Notes: a model not told the origin generated them from the letters alone. DNA of 64,000 nucleotides from Methylomusa anaerophila (GCF_003966895.1 NZ_AP018449.1:3365501-3429500), one strand, 5' to 3'. Counted from the stretch's first letter, positions 18,764 through 27,047 are shown. Numbers and translations: made by a program.

Positions 18764-19152
18764 AGCTCCTCCGTTCCCAGCGCGGCGAGGGGTATATCGA
18801 TGTGGCAGTGCTGGTGCTGTGTGTCATGCTGGTTCTCGCTGTTGCTGTCAGCGTCATGCCGGTATTCATAACGAAAAACAAGCTGGACACTTACGCCTCA
18901 GAGCTGTGCCGGGAAGCGGAGATCGCCGGACGCGTCGGCACGGAAACCACCCTCCGGGCGCAGGTCCTGACGGAACAGACAGGGCTGACTCCAAATATTA
19001 CATGGTCGAAAACTGGAAGAATCCAGTTGAACGAGGAATTCACCGTAACGCTCACCACTCAGGCGGATATTGGGCTGTTCGGCGGCTTTGGAAGCTTCCC
19101 TGTTACTCTGAAGGCTGAAGCGTCCGGTAAGAGCGAGGTGTATTACAAGTGA
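18757..19152 (+). CDS. TadE-like pseudopilin (DUF4320-like)
   Basis: ATG 18757 overlaps the stop of the previous gene. The 131-residue protein begins MLKLLRSQRGEGYIDVAVLV, a short basic leader with the same RGEG cleavage motif as the major pilin, followed by one hydrophobic helix (about 15-37). A beta-rich C-terminal domain follows (ITWSKTGRIQLNEEF). It matches, from memory, DUF4320 proteins of Clostridia. It is probably a minor pilin processed by the peptidase at 13023. Confidence 0.78.
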   Translation: MLKLLRSQRGEGYIDVAVLVLCVMLVLAVAVSVMPVFITKNKLDTYASELCREAEIAGRVGTETTLRAQVLTEQTGLTPNITWSKTGRIQLNEEFTVTLTTQADIGLFGGFGSFPVTLKAEASGKSEVYYK

Positions 19153-19700
19153 CAAATGGAAAATTATGTGCTATACTCAAAAGCAAGAAAGGGACAGCCT
19201 TTCCCCTCACCGTTGCGGTCACCCTGGCTCTGCTGCTGTTCCTTTGCGCCGCTTCCGAAGGCATTCGGCTGATGATCATCGCGCAGGGTGTCCGGGATGC
19301 GGTACAATCCGCTGTGATTTCGACGGTAAACGATAATTATGAAAACGTGTATCACGGCGTGAGGGAGGGCTATAGCGGAGCATACCAGCCCTCGGCGGCC
19401 GAGTTCGAGCAAAGTCTCAATTACGGCGACATTTACAGCCGGCTGGACAAGGTGCTGGGGCTTACGCAGGAGAACGGCTACCAAGTAAAATATACCGGAA
19501 GTAACGTGGAATTCAAGCTATCCGGACTGTCCGTCAGCCTACGGAACATGCCGCTGGCCCCGTCGAATCCTGACAATACGAACGGCTTCCTGGCTGATAC
19601 AATGATACGGCTGGAGGTTCCGGTATCCTTTGCCGGGAACCTTCTGCCGCCGATGATAATCAATCTCAAGGTTCAGGCAAAATATATGCCTTTATTTTAG
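19149..19700 (+). CDS. TadE/TadF-like pseudopilin
   Basis: GTG 19149 overlaps the previous stop (GTGA). The 183-residue protein starts with a basic leader and SKKGTAFPLTVAVTLALLL, a prepilin-like motif before a hydrophobic helix. The soluble domain of about 150 residues contains a repeated VxxSxPxxxA beta region. The position after another pseudopilin, the single N-terminal helix and the length fit a TadE- or TadF-like minor pilin. It closes the tightly overlapping part of the operon. Confidence 0.7.
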   Translation: MTNGKLCAILKSKKGTAFPLTVAVTLALLLFLCAASEGIRLMIIAQGVRDAVQSAVISTVNDNYENVYHGVREGYSGAYQPSAAEFEQSLNYGDIYSRLDKVLGLTQENGYQVKYTGSNVEFKLSGLSVSLRNMPLAPSNPDNTNGFLADTMIRLEVPVSFAGNLLPPMIINLKVQAKYMPLF

Positions 19701-19801
19701 GTTCTGAAGCGTGGTCCATAGACTTATGGAAAAGTCTGTGGTAATGTGTGATACTGAAAAAAGGAAATTGACAACCAACATGAAAAAGGAGGTAACATAC
19801 C

Positions 19802-20332
19802 ATGAAACTGACAGAAAAAGCAAAAAAGCGGCTCACGCTTGCCGGACTCGGTGTCGTGTGTGTCGTCCTTGTTATAGCGATAGCCTCGCAGTTTACGGCA
19901 AAGGCGCCCAAAGAAGCGGATGTACAGCCCTCAACTGCGGCAACAAACACCGCGACCCCTTCGGTTCCAACCCCTGCGGCTACGAAAACCCCGACCCCCA
20001 CGCCAGAAGTTAGCGTACAGCCTATAACCCCGACCGAATCAGCTTCCCAGGTGACAGATACTGGAGATTCCACCGGAACGGATCAGAGCATTCAGGCTGA
20101 AGTGACCAAACCCGCCGAGCCTTCGGAGGAAGCAAAAACGAATCCTTCTCAAAAGCCAGACAGCAGTACATCCTCATCCTCAACACCGGCAACACCGAAA
20201 TCCGGAGATAAGAATTCAAAAGGTCAGGTTTGGGTACCGGGATTTGGCTGGGTAGATGATGAAGGCGCAAATTCAGGAACATCAGTTGATGGTGAAGGCG
20301 ATATAAATAAGCAAGTCGGCAACATGGATTAA
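19802..20332 (+). CDS. Membrane-anchored Thr/Pro/Ser-rich protein (DUF6550-like)
   Basis: AAAAAGGAGG precedes ATG 19802. The 176-residue protein has one N-terminal membrane helix (about 13-31), a long low-complexity region rich in Thr, Pro, Ser, Glu and Lys, and a short conserved C-terminal block QVWVPGFGWVDDEG. The tail block suggests a surface-displayed binding peptide; from memory it resembles proteins annotated DUF6550. It is probably the last gene of the pilus operon, followed by a terminator. Function unknown. Confidence 0.65.
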   Translation: MKLTEKAKKRLTLAGLGVVCVVLVIAIASQFTAKAPKEADVQPSTAATNTATPSVPTPAATKTPTPTPEVSVQPITPTESASQVTDTGDSTGTDQSIQAEVTKPAEPSEEAKTNPSQKPDSSTSSSSTPATPKSGDKNSKGQVWVPGFGWVDDEGANSGTSVDGEGDINKQVGNMD

Positions 20333-20353
20333 ATACAAAGTTTAATAATAGTC

Positions 20354-20396
20354 AAAAGGCACTGTTTATCAATTGTGAACGGTGCCTTTTGTTTTT
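20354..20396 (+). terminator. Rho-independent terminator
   Basis: AAAAGGCAC (20354-20362) pairs with GTGCCTTTT (20382-20390) across an A+T-rich loop that can also pair, followed by GTTTTTC. It ends the Tad operon. Confidence 0.85.
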
Positions 20397-20408
20397 CGGA
20401 GGTATGCT

Positions 20409-22106
20409 ATGAAACCTAAATGGATCAAAATACTGGTCTTGGTGCTAATGATATCGCTCCTATTACCTACCGTGGCTCATGCTGAAGGGGAAGGAAATAT
20501 TGACAACGGAGGCGGGGGCATGGGTAGTGGTAGCAGTGAAAACTATTGGAATGTTGGAGATGAAGGTGTTAGGATAACCGTTGTTCGTGCTAGTGACCGG
20601 GCAATTGTATCAACACCTGTGGATTTTACAAATAAAACTCCACCCGGAACGATCATACACTTTGGGAAAGTAAGTAAACTACAGTATAATAATGGAGCAT
20701 CGCTTACCCCTCATGTAAATGGCTATACTTACTACAATCCAGGAGAGACAATACCACGCATTATTAGTTCTGGCAGTGGACAGGCAAGTATAGATGAAAT
20801 AAAGCGGTATTTCTGCTCAGAGTACATTGTCATGAGAATAGCGGACGTAACAGGTATGAATTATGATGTTCTGACAAATGGACAATACAAGCTTCTTTTA
20901 GAGCCGATTGCCTATTTGACATTTGGAGGAACCAAGTATGCCATGACTGCCATGGAAGCCGCACTTTTTGACCAGCAACTTGGTGGAGGCTTACGGAGTA
21001 AGATGGTGTCACTCAGCCACAAAAACCTGCCGCTGGCAATGTTCTTGGAAACTCCAGATCTCGGCTATCCAGCATGGAACGGCTCTACGACTACCGCTGC
21101 TTCGAATACGGACATCATCTCATCCCTTGGGCTTGGGATTGTGCGGTTTAACGGTGCCCAAGCTGACCCACCTGAGGCCAGCACGGTTGACTACGAATAC
21201 CGTGTAAACACAGAGGTCATCACCTCGGTGACTGTGCGGGGCGGACAGGCCGATCCGGATCATCCTGTCACGGTTAGATTTACTATCGGCGGACAAACCT
21301 ACACGGTAAGCGGCGTGTATTATCCGTCAGGTGACAGCCAGCTGGTGTGGGTGCACTGGACAACACCAGTCATTCCACAAACGATGACCATTTACGTATC
21401 AGTAACTGGCAGCGGTTCGGCAAGTCAGGGGACTATCACAGCAAAGATCGTCGATCTCTCAGGGAATGATCCCCCCAATCCGGTGGCGGATGACCGCAAC
21501 AACTCCTACACCAAACCGTCTGTACCAAGCAAAGCGCAGAACACCTCTGCTTCGTGGGGAATCTGGCGTCCCTGGTGGCATGCCAATTGGGTATGGATTT
21601 CTACGGGCGAAGATACCGGATATTGGGTAGACGAAGGCTGGTGGGAGTTCGACTGGATTTCATATAGCGCAAGTCTTTCTGCTACAATGAGCATTGTCCC
21701 GGATGCCAAAAACCCCACCGCTTCGGGCAAAAGTATGAAAAGTGGCTATGGCATCAACCAGACCACTACGGCGAATGTCAGTACCAATCAGTCCTCGGCA
21801 GTAACAGATGCACAGACCGCCGTGACCTATTTCCCCGAATTTCAATACAAAACATACTGGCGGCTGCTGGAGCAGACGCAATCCGGATACAACGCTAAAT
21901 TTGAGTTCGCGTCCAACAAATACTCGACCTATAAACGCCGTACACACTTCACGCCCATCTGGTTCCCGGACGGAAGCTACACGGCATATACATGGCTCAT
22001 TGACTGTTGGACGCCAGCCGGAATGTTGTCAGCCAACCTCACAGACTCTGTCGCTATACAGGGCAACCTCTGGTCGGACTGGCATATCGCCCCTGTAAAA
22101 CCCTAA
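20409..22106 (+). CDS. Secreted 565-residue protein of the conjugation block
   Basis: ATG 20409 is set by GGAGGT at 20398. A signal peptide is clear: basic start, hydrophobic run, then PTVAHA before EGEGN. The mature part is beta-rich, with a Gly-rich start, many aromatic residues and PWWHANWVWISTGEDTG near residue 395; no second membrane segment is visible. It is followed by its own terminator and then the DUF3852-like gene. I do not recognise the family. Location between pilus and T4SS genes suggests an extracellular role in mating-pair contact. Codons are somewhat more A+T-rich in its first third than in neighbours. Confidence 0.68.
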   Translation: MKPKWIKILVLVLMISLLLPTVAHAEGEGNIDNGGGGMGSGSSENYWNVGDEGVRITVVRASDRAIVSTPVDFTNKTPPGTIIHFGKVSKLQYNNGASLTPHVNGYTYYNPGETIPRIISSGSGQASIDEIKRYFCSEYIVMRIADVTGMNYDVLTNGQYKLLLEPIAYLTFGGTKYAMTAMEAALFDQQLGGGLRSKMVSLSHKNLPLAMFLETPDLGYPAWNGSTTTAASNTDIISSLGLGIVRFNGAQADPPEASTVDYEYRVNTEVITSVTVRGGQADPDHPVTVRFTIGGQTYTVSGVYYPSGDSQLVWVHWTTPVIPQTMTIYVSVTGSGSASQGTITAKIVDLSGNDPPNPVADDRNNSYTKPSVPSKAQNTSASWGIWRPWWHANWVWISTGEDTGYWVDEGWWEFDWISYSASLSATMSIVPDAKNPTASGKSMKSGYGINQTTTANVSTNQSSAVTDAQTAVTYFPEFQYKTYWRLLEQTQSGYNAKFEFASNKYSTYKRRTHFTPIWFPDGSYTAYTWLIDCWTPAGMLSANLTDSVAIQGNLWSDWHIAPVKP

Positions 22107-22118
22107 GCCTCAGAAAAG

Positions 22119-22157
22119 AAAAAGGATCGCAGAGTGACATCTTTGCGGTCCTTTTTC
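22119..22157 (+). terminator. Rho-independent terminator
   Basis: A stem of about 16 bp with two G-T pairs (AAAAAGGATCGCAGAG / CTTTGCGGTCCTTTTT) and a 6-nt loop lies just after the secreted protein gene. Confidence 0.88.
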
Positions 22158-22192
22158 ATGTAAAAAATTATATGGAAAGGTGGAAGTATTCT

Positions 22193-22531
22193 ATGAAAAT
22201 GAAACGTATTCTCTCGGTTTTCTGTATCGTTCTTCTTCTGACCTGCCTCTTTGCAACAACCGTCTATGCTGCACCCTCCGGTGATGTGGCTGGTGCGATA
22301 GAGAACACATGGAACGATGCCTCCAGCCAGATTAAAACAGTGGTCAATAAAGTTGTATTCCCTGCGATAGACCTGGTTCTGGCGGTGTTTTTCTTCGCCA
22401 AGCTCGGTACGGCTTATTTTGATTATCGGAAGCATGGTCAGTTCGAATGGGCCGCGCCGGCGATTCTGTTTGCCTGTTTGGTGTTCACGTTAACGGCTCC
22501 GCTTTACATCTGGTCTATCCTTGGAATGTAG
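22193..22531 (+). CDS. DUF3852-like small membrane T4SS protein
   Basis: ATG 22193 follows GAAAGGTGG. The 112-residue protein has a signal peptide ending in VYAAPS, a short amphipathic part with GAIENTWNDASSQIKTVVNK, and two membrane helices (about residues 60-78 and 90-110). I associate this with DUF3852, a family always found with Bacillota T4SS genes. Size, signal and two helices resemble VirB2-like subunits, so a pilin or channel-subunit role is possible but inferred. TrbL- and VirB4-like genes follow downstream. Confidence 0.75.
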   Translation: MKMKRILSVFCIVLLLTCLFATTVYAAPSGDVAGAIENTWNDASSQIKTVVNKVVFPAIDLVLAVFFFAKLGTAYFDYRKHGQFEWAAPAILFACLVFTLTAPLYIWSILGM

Positions 22532-22542
22532 GAGGTATGAAA

Positions 22543-22995
22543 ATGAATTACTTTGAACAGGAGCTTCGCAGGCTGTTCGGAAATGACACAGCCATCTCTG
22601 ATAAAAAATTCGTCGGAAGGGCTTTTTTCGGGAGACTCACCGACAATCTCCGTGTGAGAATTGAATTCGTCACGATGGGGATAGCGGACCATTACGAGGC
22701 GATCAAGGCAACCGTCATCAATCGAAATGACGGACCGGTAGACGCTGTAACGCTTCGATTTTCTGACCTGTTTGGTAAGAAAGCGGTCAGCAACCCAAAC
22801 TTCAGGAATGGCATCACTCCGTACATATGGAGGTATGGAGAGGAAATCGATTGGTATGTCTATAAGCCGAATAAAGCGGACTATGATCAGATATCCGAGG
22901 CCATCAACAATTACCTTGACGTGTTCAGGGAACCTACGCAGGAGATGGAGCAGTCGGGACAGAGCGAAAACGGCCTGACAATGCGAGGCATCTAA
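22543..22995 (+). CDS. Conserved ICE accessory protein with GLTMRGI tail
   Basis: ATG 22543 lies six bases after GGAGGT; an in-frame ATG at 22537 touches the site and is unlikely. The 150-residue protein is soluble, alpha/beta, with FFGRLTDNLRVRIEFVTMG and a central IWRYGEEIDWYVY block. No enzyme motif is recognised. The C-terminal 20 residues are Glu/Gln/Ser-rich and end NGLTMRGI, fitting the tail shared by soluble proteins of this ICE. A terminator follows. Confidence 0.65.
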   Translation: MNYFEQELRRLFGNDTAISDKKFVGRAFFGRLTDNLRVRIEFVTMGIADHYEAIKATVINRNDGPVDAVTLRFSDLFGKKAVSNPNFRNGITPYIWRYGEEIDWYVYKPNKADYDQISEAINNYLDVFREPTQEMEQSGQSENGLTMRGI

Positions 22996-23006
22996 AACAA
23001 CTTTTC

Positions 23007-23042
23007 GGGAGCTTGTAAAATGACAGGCTCCCTTATTTTTTT
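23007..23042 (+). terminator. Rho-independent terminator
   Basis: A 10-bp stem (GGGAGCTTGT / ACAGGCTCCC, one G-T pair) with a 6-nt loop is followed by TTATTTTTTTG. Confidence 0.88.
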
Positions 23043-23060
23043 GTCAAGGAGGTGATGCCC

Positions 23061-23966
23061 ATGTTCATATGGGACTTTGCAGCTGATACTGTGCTGAAAC
23101 AGATTCTGGATTGGGTCTATGGCCAGATCATTGGCTTTCTCGGCAACTTTTTTTCTGCTATGGGCAATATGGGCGCCGATCTGTTCGAAATGACCTGGGT
23201 GAAATCCATTGTACTGTTCTTTTTCTATCTGGCTTGGGCGCTATACGGCACAGGATTGGTGGTATCCATCTTTGAGTGCGGCATTGAGTATCAGTCCGGC
23301 CGAGGAAGCATTAAGGACACAGCGCTCAACATTCTCAAGGGCTTTCTGGCAGTGGGGCTGTTTTCCACGGTGCCAGTGGAGCTGTATAAGCTCTCCGTTT
23401 CCCTGCAGAGCAGTTTCACAGCCGGCATTACCGGATATGGCTCCGGCGTTGATACTCTCGCGGGTAACATCATCAGCCAGCTGTCCTCGGCCGGAAGTCT
23501 GGACAGCGCAGGGACAGCCGGCGTGTTTGGAGGTGCTGGAAGCACAATCAACCCGATCATGATGCTGTTTATTCTTATTATGATGGGCTATGCAGTGATC
23601 AAGGTTTTTTTCGCCAACCTCAAGCGTGGCGGAATCCTGCTCATCCAAATAGCTGTAGGCAGCCTTTATATGTTTAGTGTTCCGAGAGGTTATCTGGACG
23701 GTTTTGTCAGCTGGTGCAAGCAGATCATCGGCCTGTGCCTTACGGCCTTCCTCCAGTCCACAATCCTAATAGCAGGTCTGATGGTAATCAAAGACCACGT
23801 TCTGCTGGGGCTGGGGTTGATGTTGGCAGCCGGAGAAATCCCCCGCATCGCCGGAGCCTTTGGACTGGATACCAGCACCAAGGCCAACCTCATGAGTGCG
23901 GTATATACCGCTCAGACCGCTGTCAATATGACACGCACTGTGGTAAAGGCGGTGGCTGCGAAATGA
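23061..23966 (+). CDS. VirB6/TrbL-like polytopic T4SS membrane protein
   Basis: ATG 23061 follows AAGGAGGT with a 7-base gap; GTG 23052 overlaps the site. The 301-residue protein has about six hydrophobic helices, including WVKSIVLFFFYLAWALYGTG and the C-terminal half FANLKRGGILLIQIAVGS. This is the TrbL/VirB6 pattern seen in Gram-positive conjugation operons. Such proteins form the inner-membrane channel of the T4SS. Its stop overlaps the next start (ATGA). Confidence 0.8.
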   Translation: MFIWDFAADTVLKQILDWVYGQIIGFLGNFFSAMGNMGADLFEMTWVKSIVLFFFYLAWALYGTGLVVSIFECGIEYQSGRGSIKDTALNILKGFLAVGLFSTVPVELYKLSVSLQSSFTAGITGYGSGVDTLAGNIISQLSSAGSLDSAGTAGVFGGAGSTINPIMMLFILIMMGYAVIKVFFANLKRGGILLIQIAVGSLYMFSVPRGYLDGFVSWCKQIIGLCLTAFLQSTILIAGLMVIKDHVLLGLGLMLAAGEIPRIAGAFGLDTSTKANLMSAVYTAQTAVNMTRTVVKAVAAK

Positions 23967-24400
23967 AGCTGGTATATATCTGTTCTCCCTTCGCGGGAGA
24001 TATCGAAAACAATCTTCGGTTTGCCAGAGCCGCCTGCCGCTATGCCGCGGATCAAGGGTGTGCGCCCATAGCTGTCCATATGCTGTACCCGCAAATCTTG
24101 GATGACTCAGTCCCCGCTGAAAGAGAGGCCGGCATTCAGATGGGCTTGCGAGTACTGGCCTCCTGCGATGAGGTATGGATTTGCGGTGAGCGGATCAGCC
24201 ACGGAATGGGCTGTGAGATCGCGGAGGCCGAGCGGCTCGGCATTCCAATACGGAACATATCAACAGAACAAATAAAAGGAGGAATCACTATGAAGCAGTA
24301 CGGTATTTGGGCACGGCAGAGCGCCGACTCAATCTGCGGAAAAGAAAGGGAGATCGAGCTGGAGGAAGCGCCCTCCTCCGGCATGAAGCTGCAGCTGTGA
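23963..24400 (+). CDS. DUF4406-like nucleoside-deoxyribosyltransferase fold protein with GMKLQL tail
   Basis: The first 105 residues (KLVYICSPFAGDIENNLRFA ... EVWICGERISHGMGCEIAEAE) have the Rossmann-like fold of DUF4406/nucleoside 2-deoxyribosyltransferases; substrate unknown. The last 36 residues, from Met 110 at 24290, look like a separate unit: they are preceded by AAAAGGAGG at 24275-24283 and end SSGMKLQL, the tail shared by ICE accessory proteins. The two parts are in one frame, so the product is either a fusion or a long and a short form from two starts. It overlaps trbL (ATGA) and runs into the cytosine methylase gene. Confidence 0.72.
   Translation: MKLVYICSPFAGDIENNLRFARAACRYAADQGCAPIAVHMLYPQILDDSVPAEREAGIQMGLRVLASCDEVWICGERISHGMGCEIAEAERLGIPIRNISTEQIKGGITMKQYGIWARQSADSICGKEREIELEEAPSSGMKLQL
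24290..24400 (+). CDS. Possible internal start: 36-residue tail peptide
   Basis: ATG 24290 sits 6 bases after an AAAAGGAGG site at 24275-24283, inside and in frame with the DUF4406-like gene. The 36-residue product would end SSGMKLQL. A strong internal ribosome binding site within a coding frame is unusual and suggests a former separate gene whose upstream stop was lost, or a deliberate short isoform. Confidence 0.35.
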   Translation: MKQYGIWARQSADSICGKEREIELEEAPSSGMKLQL

Positions 24401-24405
24401 CTTCA

Positions 24406-26193
24406 ATGCTGACCCTCGGAAGCCTGTTCGACGGGATCGGTGGATTTCCGCTGGCAGGCGTCCGGCAGGGCTTTACCCCTGTATGGGCCAGCGAAATCGA
24501 ACCGTTTCCCATTAAAGTCACGAAATTACGGTTTCCGAATATGCTACATGTTGGCGACATCACACAGCTGAAAGGTGCTGAACTGACTCCCGTGGATGTG
24601 GTCTGCGGGGGGAGTCCATGTCAGGATCTTAGTGTGGCAGGAAAACGCGCCGGCCTTCAAGGCGAACGTTCCGGGCTGTTCATGGAGCAGGTTCGTGTCA
24701 TCAAGGAGATGAGAGCGTATGACAAAGCAAACGGAAGGACAGCTGACACTGTTCGACCTCGGTATATGTGCTGGGAAAATGTTCCTGGAGCCTTCAGTTC
24801 CTCAGACTCCGAGGACTTCAGGGCGGTACTCGAAGAAACCTGCAGAATTGCTGACAGTACCGTATCTATACCTCGACCTCCGGGAGGGGTATGGCAATCT
24901 GCTGGGGCCATATTGGGAGATCAATTCTCCGTTGCTTGGAGAGTATTGGATGCTCAATACTGGCCCCGCACCCCGCAACGGAGGAAACGTATCTACCTTG
25001 TCGCAGATTTTGCAGGCCGAACCGCACCCCAAATATTATTTGAGCAAGACCGCTTGTTTGGGGATTCTGCGGAGAGCGAAGAAACGCGGCAAAGAGCTGC
25101 CGCCTGTCCTGAAAAAGGCACTGGAAATACAGGCAGGAATCCGTCCGATCACGGAGATAACGGCAGAGAATGTCTGACACCGTGGGATGTGCAGAGCCGC
25201 CGTATTTATGAAAGCGGCGGTGTTTGGCCCTCCCTCTACAGCGGCGGTGGAAGAAATCCGGGTGGACTTCTGTTTGCGGCTTCTTTTTCTGCCGGACAGG
25301 GTGCAAAAGCCGGAGGCATCGGTTATCAGGAAGAATGCGCGCCAACGCTAAAGGCTTCGGAAAGCGGTACAAACATGGTACCATCGGTGCTGTGTCTGAA
25401 TGACCAGGGCGGCAACCGCATGGATATCACTGAAAATATCACAGCTACGCTGCGGGCGCAGATGGATGGACATCCCCCTCTTGTATTGGGTACCCAGCCG
25501 GAACTGTTCGAGAACCATGGCATTGACTCGCGCTATACTGGCCCCCATGAGGTAGCCCCAACGATGTCTGCCCGGTATGGCACAGGGGGAAACAACGTGC
25601 CGCTGATTTCCCAGCCGGCTGTTCTTCCAGATGAAGAATGTGCCGATCTGTCACCTGACGAAACCTACTGTATCGCCGGTAATATTATCGACCGGCAGGA
25701 TCATAACGGCGGGAACGGCATCGGCGTACAGCCTGACATCAGTTATACCGTAACGGCCACTGATCGGCATTGTGTCTTTTCCCAGCAGCGAAGTGACGAA
25801 TATGCACAAAACGAGGTGGTCAGCACCCAAAGCGCAAGACAGTACAAGGATGCAACCGACCTAGTGTGCGAATCTGACGTCGCCGGGCTGGACTGCCGGA
25901 ACGGTATGGAAAACGGCGATCTGTGTGGAACCCTCCAGTCTAAAACGGATGGTGGGTACTCCCTTAACAACGTGCATCCTGTTCGGGTCGGTAAGCTGAT
26001 CCGGAGGCTGACGCCGCTGGAATGCGAACGGCTTCAAGGGTTTCCGGATTATTGGACGGATATCCCCGATGCATCGGACAGCGCCCGATACAAAGCACTC
26101 GGCAATAGTGTGGCGATCCCCTGTGTGGAGCATGTGCTCCGAGGGATCGCCTATTTTTTACGGAAATTCAAGCAAGAAAAGGAGGCTTCCTGA
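24406..26193 (+). CDS. DNA (cytosine-5-)-methyltransferase with extended variable region
   Basis: The conserved start MLTLGSLFDGIGGFPLAG gives ATG 24406; an in-frame GTG at 24397 overlaps the previous stop and could couple translation. The 595-residue protein has motif I (FDGIGG), motif IV GGSPCQDLSVAG with the catalytic Cys, motif VI ENVPGA, motif VIII QRRKRIYLV, and C-terminal LTPLECERLQGFPDYWTD with ALGNSVAIP. Between motifs VIII and IX are about 280 residues with repeated AGxxxxQ/EECAPTLKAS-type elements, longer than in simple Dcm enzymes. No endonuclease is adjacent. A second gene lies inside it in another frame (24719-25177). Confidence 0.92.
   Translation: MLTLGSLFDGIGGFPLAGVRQGFTPVWASEIEPFPIKVTKLRFPNMLHVGDITQLKGAELTPVDVVCGGSPCQDLSVAGKRAGLQGERSGLFMEQVRVIKEMRAYDKANGRTADTVRPRYMCWENVPGAFSSSDSEDFRAVLEETCRIADSTVSIPRPPGGVWQSAGAILGDQFSVAWRVLDAQYWPRTPQRRKRIYLVADFAGRTAPQILFEQDRLFGDSAESEETRQRAAACPEKGTGNTGRNPSDHGDNGRECLTPWDVQSRRIYESGGVWPSLYSGGGRNPGGLLFAASFSAGQGAKAGGIGYQEECAPTLKASESGTNMVPSVLCLNDQGGNRMDITENITATLRAQMDGHPPLVLGTQPELFENHGIDSRYTGPHEVAPTMSARYGTGGNNVPLISQPAVLPDEECADLSPDETYCIAGNIIDRQDHNGGNGIGVQPDISYTVTATDRHCVFSQQRSDEYAQNEVVSTQSARQYKDATDLVCESDVAGLDCRNGMENGDLCGTLQSKTDGGYSLNNVHPVRVGKLIRRLTPLECERLQGFPDYWTDIPDASDSARYKALGNSVAIPCVEHVLRGIAYFLRKFKQEKEAS
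24719..25177 (+). CDS. Gene nested out of frame inside the cytosine methylase gene
   Basis: A 152-codon frame lies wholly within the methylase gene, shifted by +1. ATG 24719 is preceded by AAGGAG at 24703-24708, ten bases upstream. The product starts with QLTLFDLG, a canonical sliding-clamp binding motif, and has a Pro/Tyr/Leu-rich middle (YLYLDLREGYGNLLGPYWEI) and a basic helical end (SKTACLGILRRAKKRGKELP). I recall similar overlapping frames annotated separately in other Bacillota element methylases, which argues for a real gene. Function unknown; restriction evasion or clamp targeting is a guess. Confidence 0.68.
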   Translation: MTKQTEGQLTLFDLGICAGKMFLEPSVPQTPRTSGRYSKKPAELLTVPYLYLDLREGYGNLLGPYWEINSPLLGEYWMLNTGPAPRNGGNVSTLSQILQAEPHPKYYLSKTACLGILRRAKKRGKELPPVLKKALEIQAGIRPITEITAENV

Positions 26194-26194
26194 T

Positions 26195-26464
26195 ATGTAC
26201 ATTTACCCTGACAACCTGAAATCCAAGGCGGTGCTGTGGCTGTGGCAGCTCCGCGACATCGGTGTGATCGGCATCGGTCTTTTACTCTCTGTGTTTGCGC
26301 TGGCTCAGCTCCGTTTCCTGCCGCCCATCGTCATCACCGCCCTGTATGCATTTCTGACCATACGGTTTGACGATACCAGCATCCTCGACTTTATCAAATA
26401 TGCCTGCGCCTTTTTCTTATCAAAACAGCAGGTCTACGAATGGGGGTACACCAAGTATGAATAA
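26195..26464 (+). CDS. PrgI-like small membrane protein (VirB3-type)
   Basis: AAAAGGAGG precedes ATG 26195. The 89-residue protein has two adjacent hydrophobic helices (about residues 22-60) between a short basic N-terminus and a hydrophilic end, YIYPDNLKSKAVLWLWQLRD opening the chain. This is the size and topology of PrgI/VirB3 proteins, which sit next to VirB4 in Gram-positive conjugation operons and anchor it to the membrane. The VirB4-type genes follow. It overlaps the next gene by eight bases. Confidence 0.75.
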   Translation: MYIYPDNLKSKAVLWLWQLRDIGVIGIGLLLSVFALAQLRFLPPIVITALYAFLTIRFDDTSILDFIKYACAFFLSKQQVYEWGYTKYE

Positions 26465-27047
26465 AACAGAAAAGAAAAAAGCCAAGCAAAAGCAGTTTAC
26501 AAGACAGCTCATCAATACCAAGGCCGTCACCGACTACAGCCTGGCGACGAACCGGGGCGACGAGTTAGTATACTTCTGCGTCAAGCCGACCAATATTTCC
26601 GTCCTTTCCGAGGAAAGCATCTCCGCCAGGATCTACGCATTGATGACAGTGCTCAAGGGTATGGCCGAGCTGGAGTTTCTGTGTTTGAACAGCCGGGAGA
26701 ACTTTGAGGACAACAAGCAGTTTCTCAGAACCCGGTTGGAACAGGAAGGTAATCTGGCAGTGAGAAGGATGCTGGAGCAGGATCTGACCCAGCTTGACCG
26801 GATACAGGTGCAGATGGCGACGGCCAGAGAGTTTCTGGTGGTAATCCGGCTCCGAAATGAGAAAGAAAGCGAGGTATTCCCCTATTTAAACCGCATAGAA
26901 AAAACCCTGCGTGAGCAGGGCTTTTCTACGAAGCGCGCCGGCAAGCAGGACATTAAGCGCTTGCTGGCAATTTATTTTGAGCAGAACGTTACTACTGAAA
27001 AGTTTGAAGAATATGACGGTGAAAGATGGATAATTTTAAATGACTGA
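26457..27047 (+). CDS. VirB4 N-terminal-domain protein (split VirB4, part 1)
   Basis: ATG 26457 overlaps the PrgI-like gene. The 196-residue soluble protein (FVKPTNISVLSE-type start, then a long helical region with QLDRIQVQMATAREFLVVIR) resembles the N-terminal CagE/TrbE domain of VirB4 ATPases and has no P-loop. The ATPase itself is at 30078. Either VirB4 is naturally made as two polypeptides in this element, or this is a dedicated partner. A terminator and the inserted AbiE cassette now separate the two genes by about 3 kb. Confidence 0.6.
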   Translation: MNKTEKKKAKQKQFTRQLINTKAVTDYSLATNRGDELVYFCVKPTNISVLSEESISARIYALMTVLKGMAELEFLCLNSRENFEDNKQFLRTRLEQEGNLAVRRMLEQDLTQLDRIQVQMATAREFLVVIRLRNEKESEVFPYLNRIEKTLREQGFSTKRAGKQDIKRLLAIYFEQNVTTEKFEEYDGERWIILND

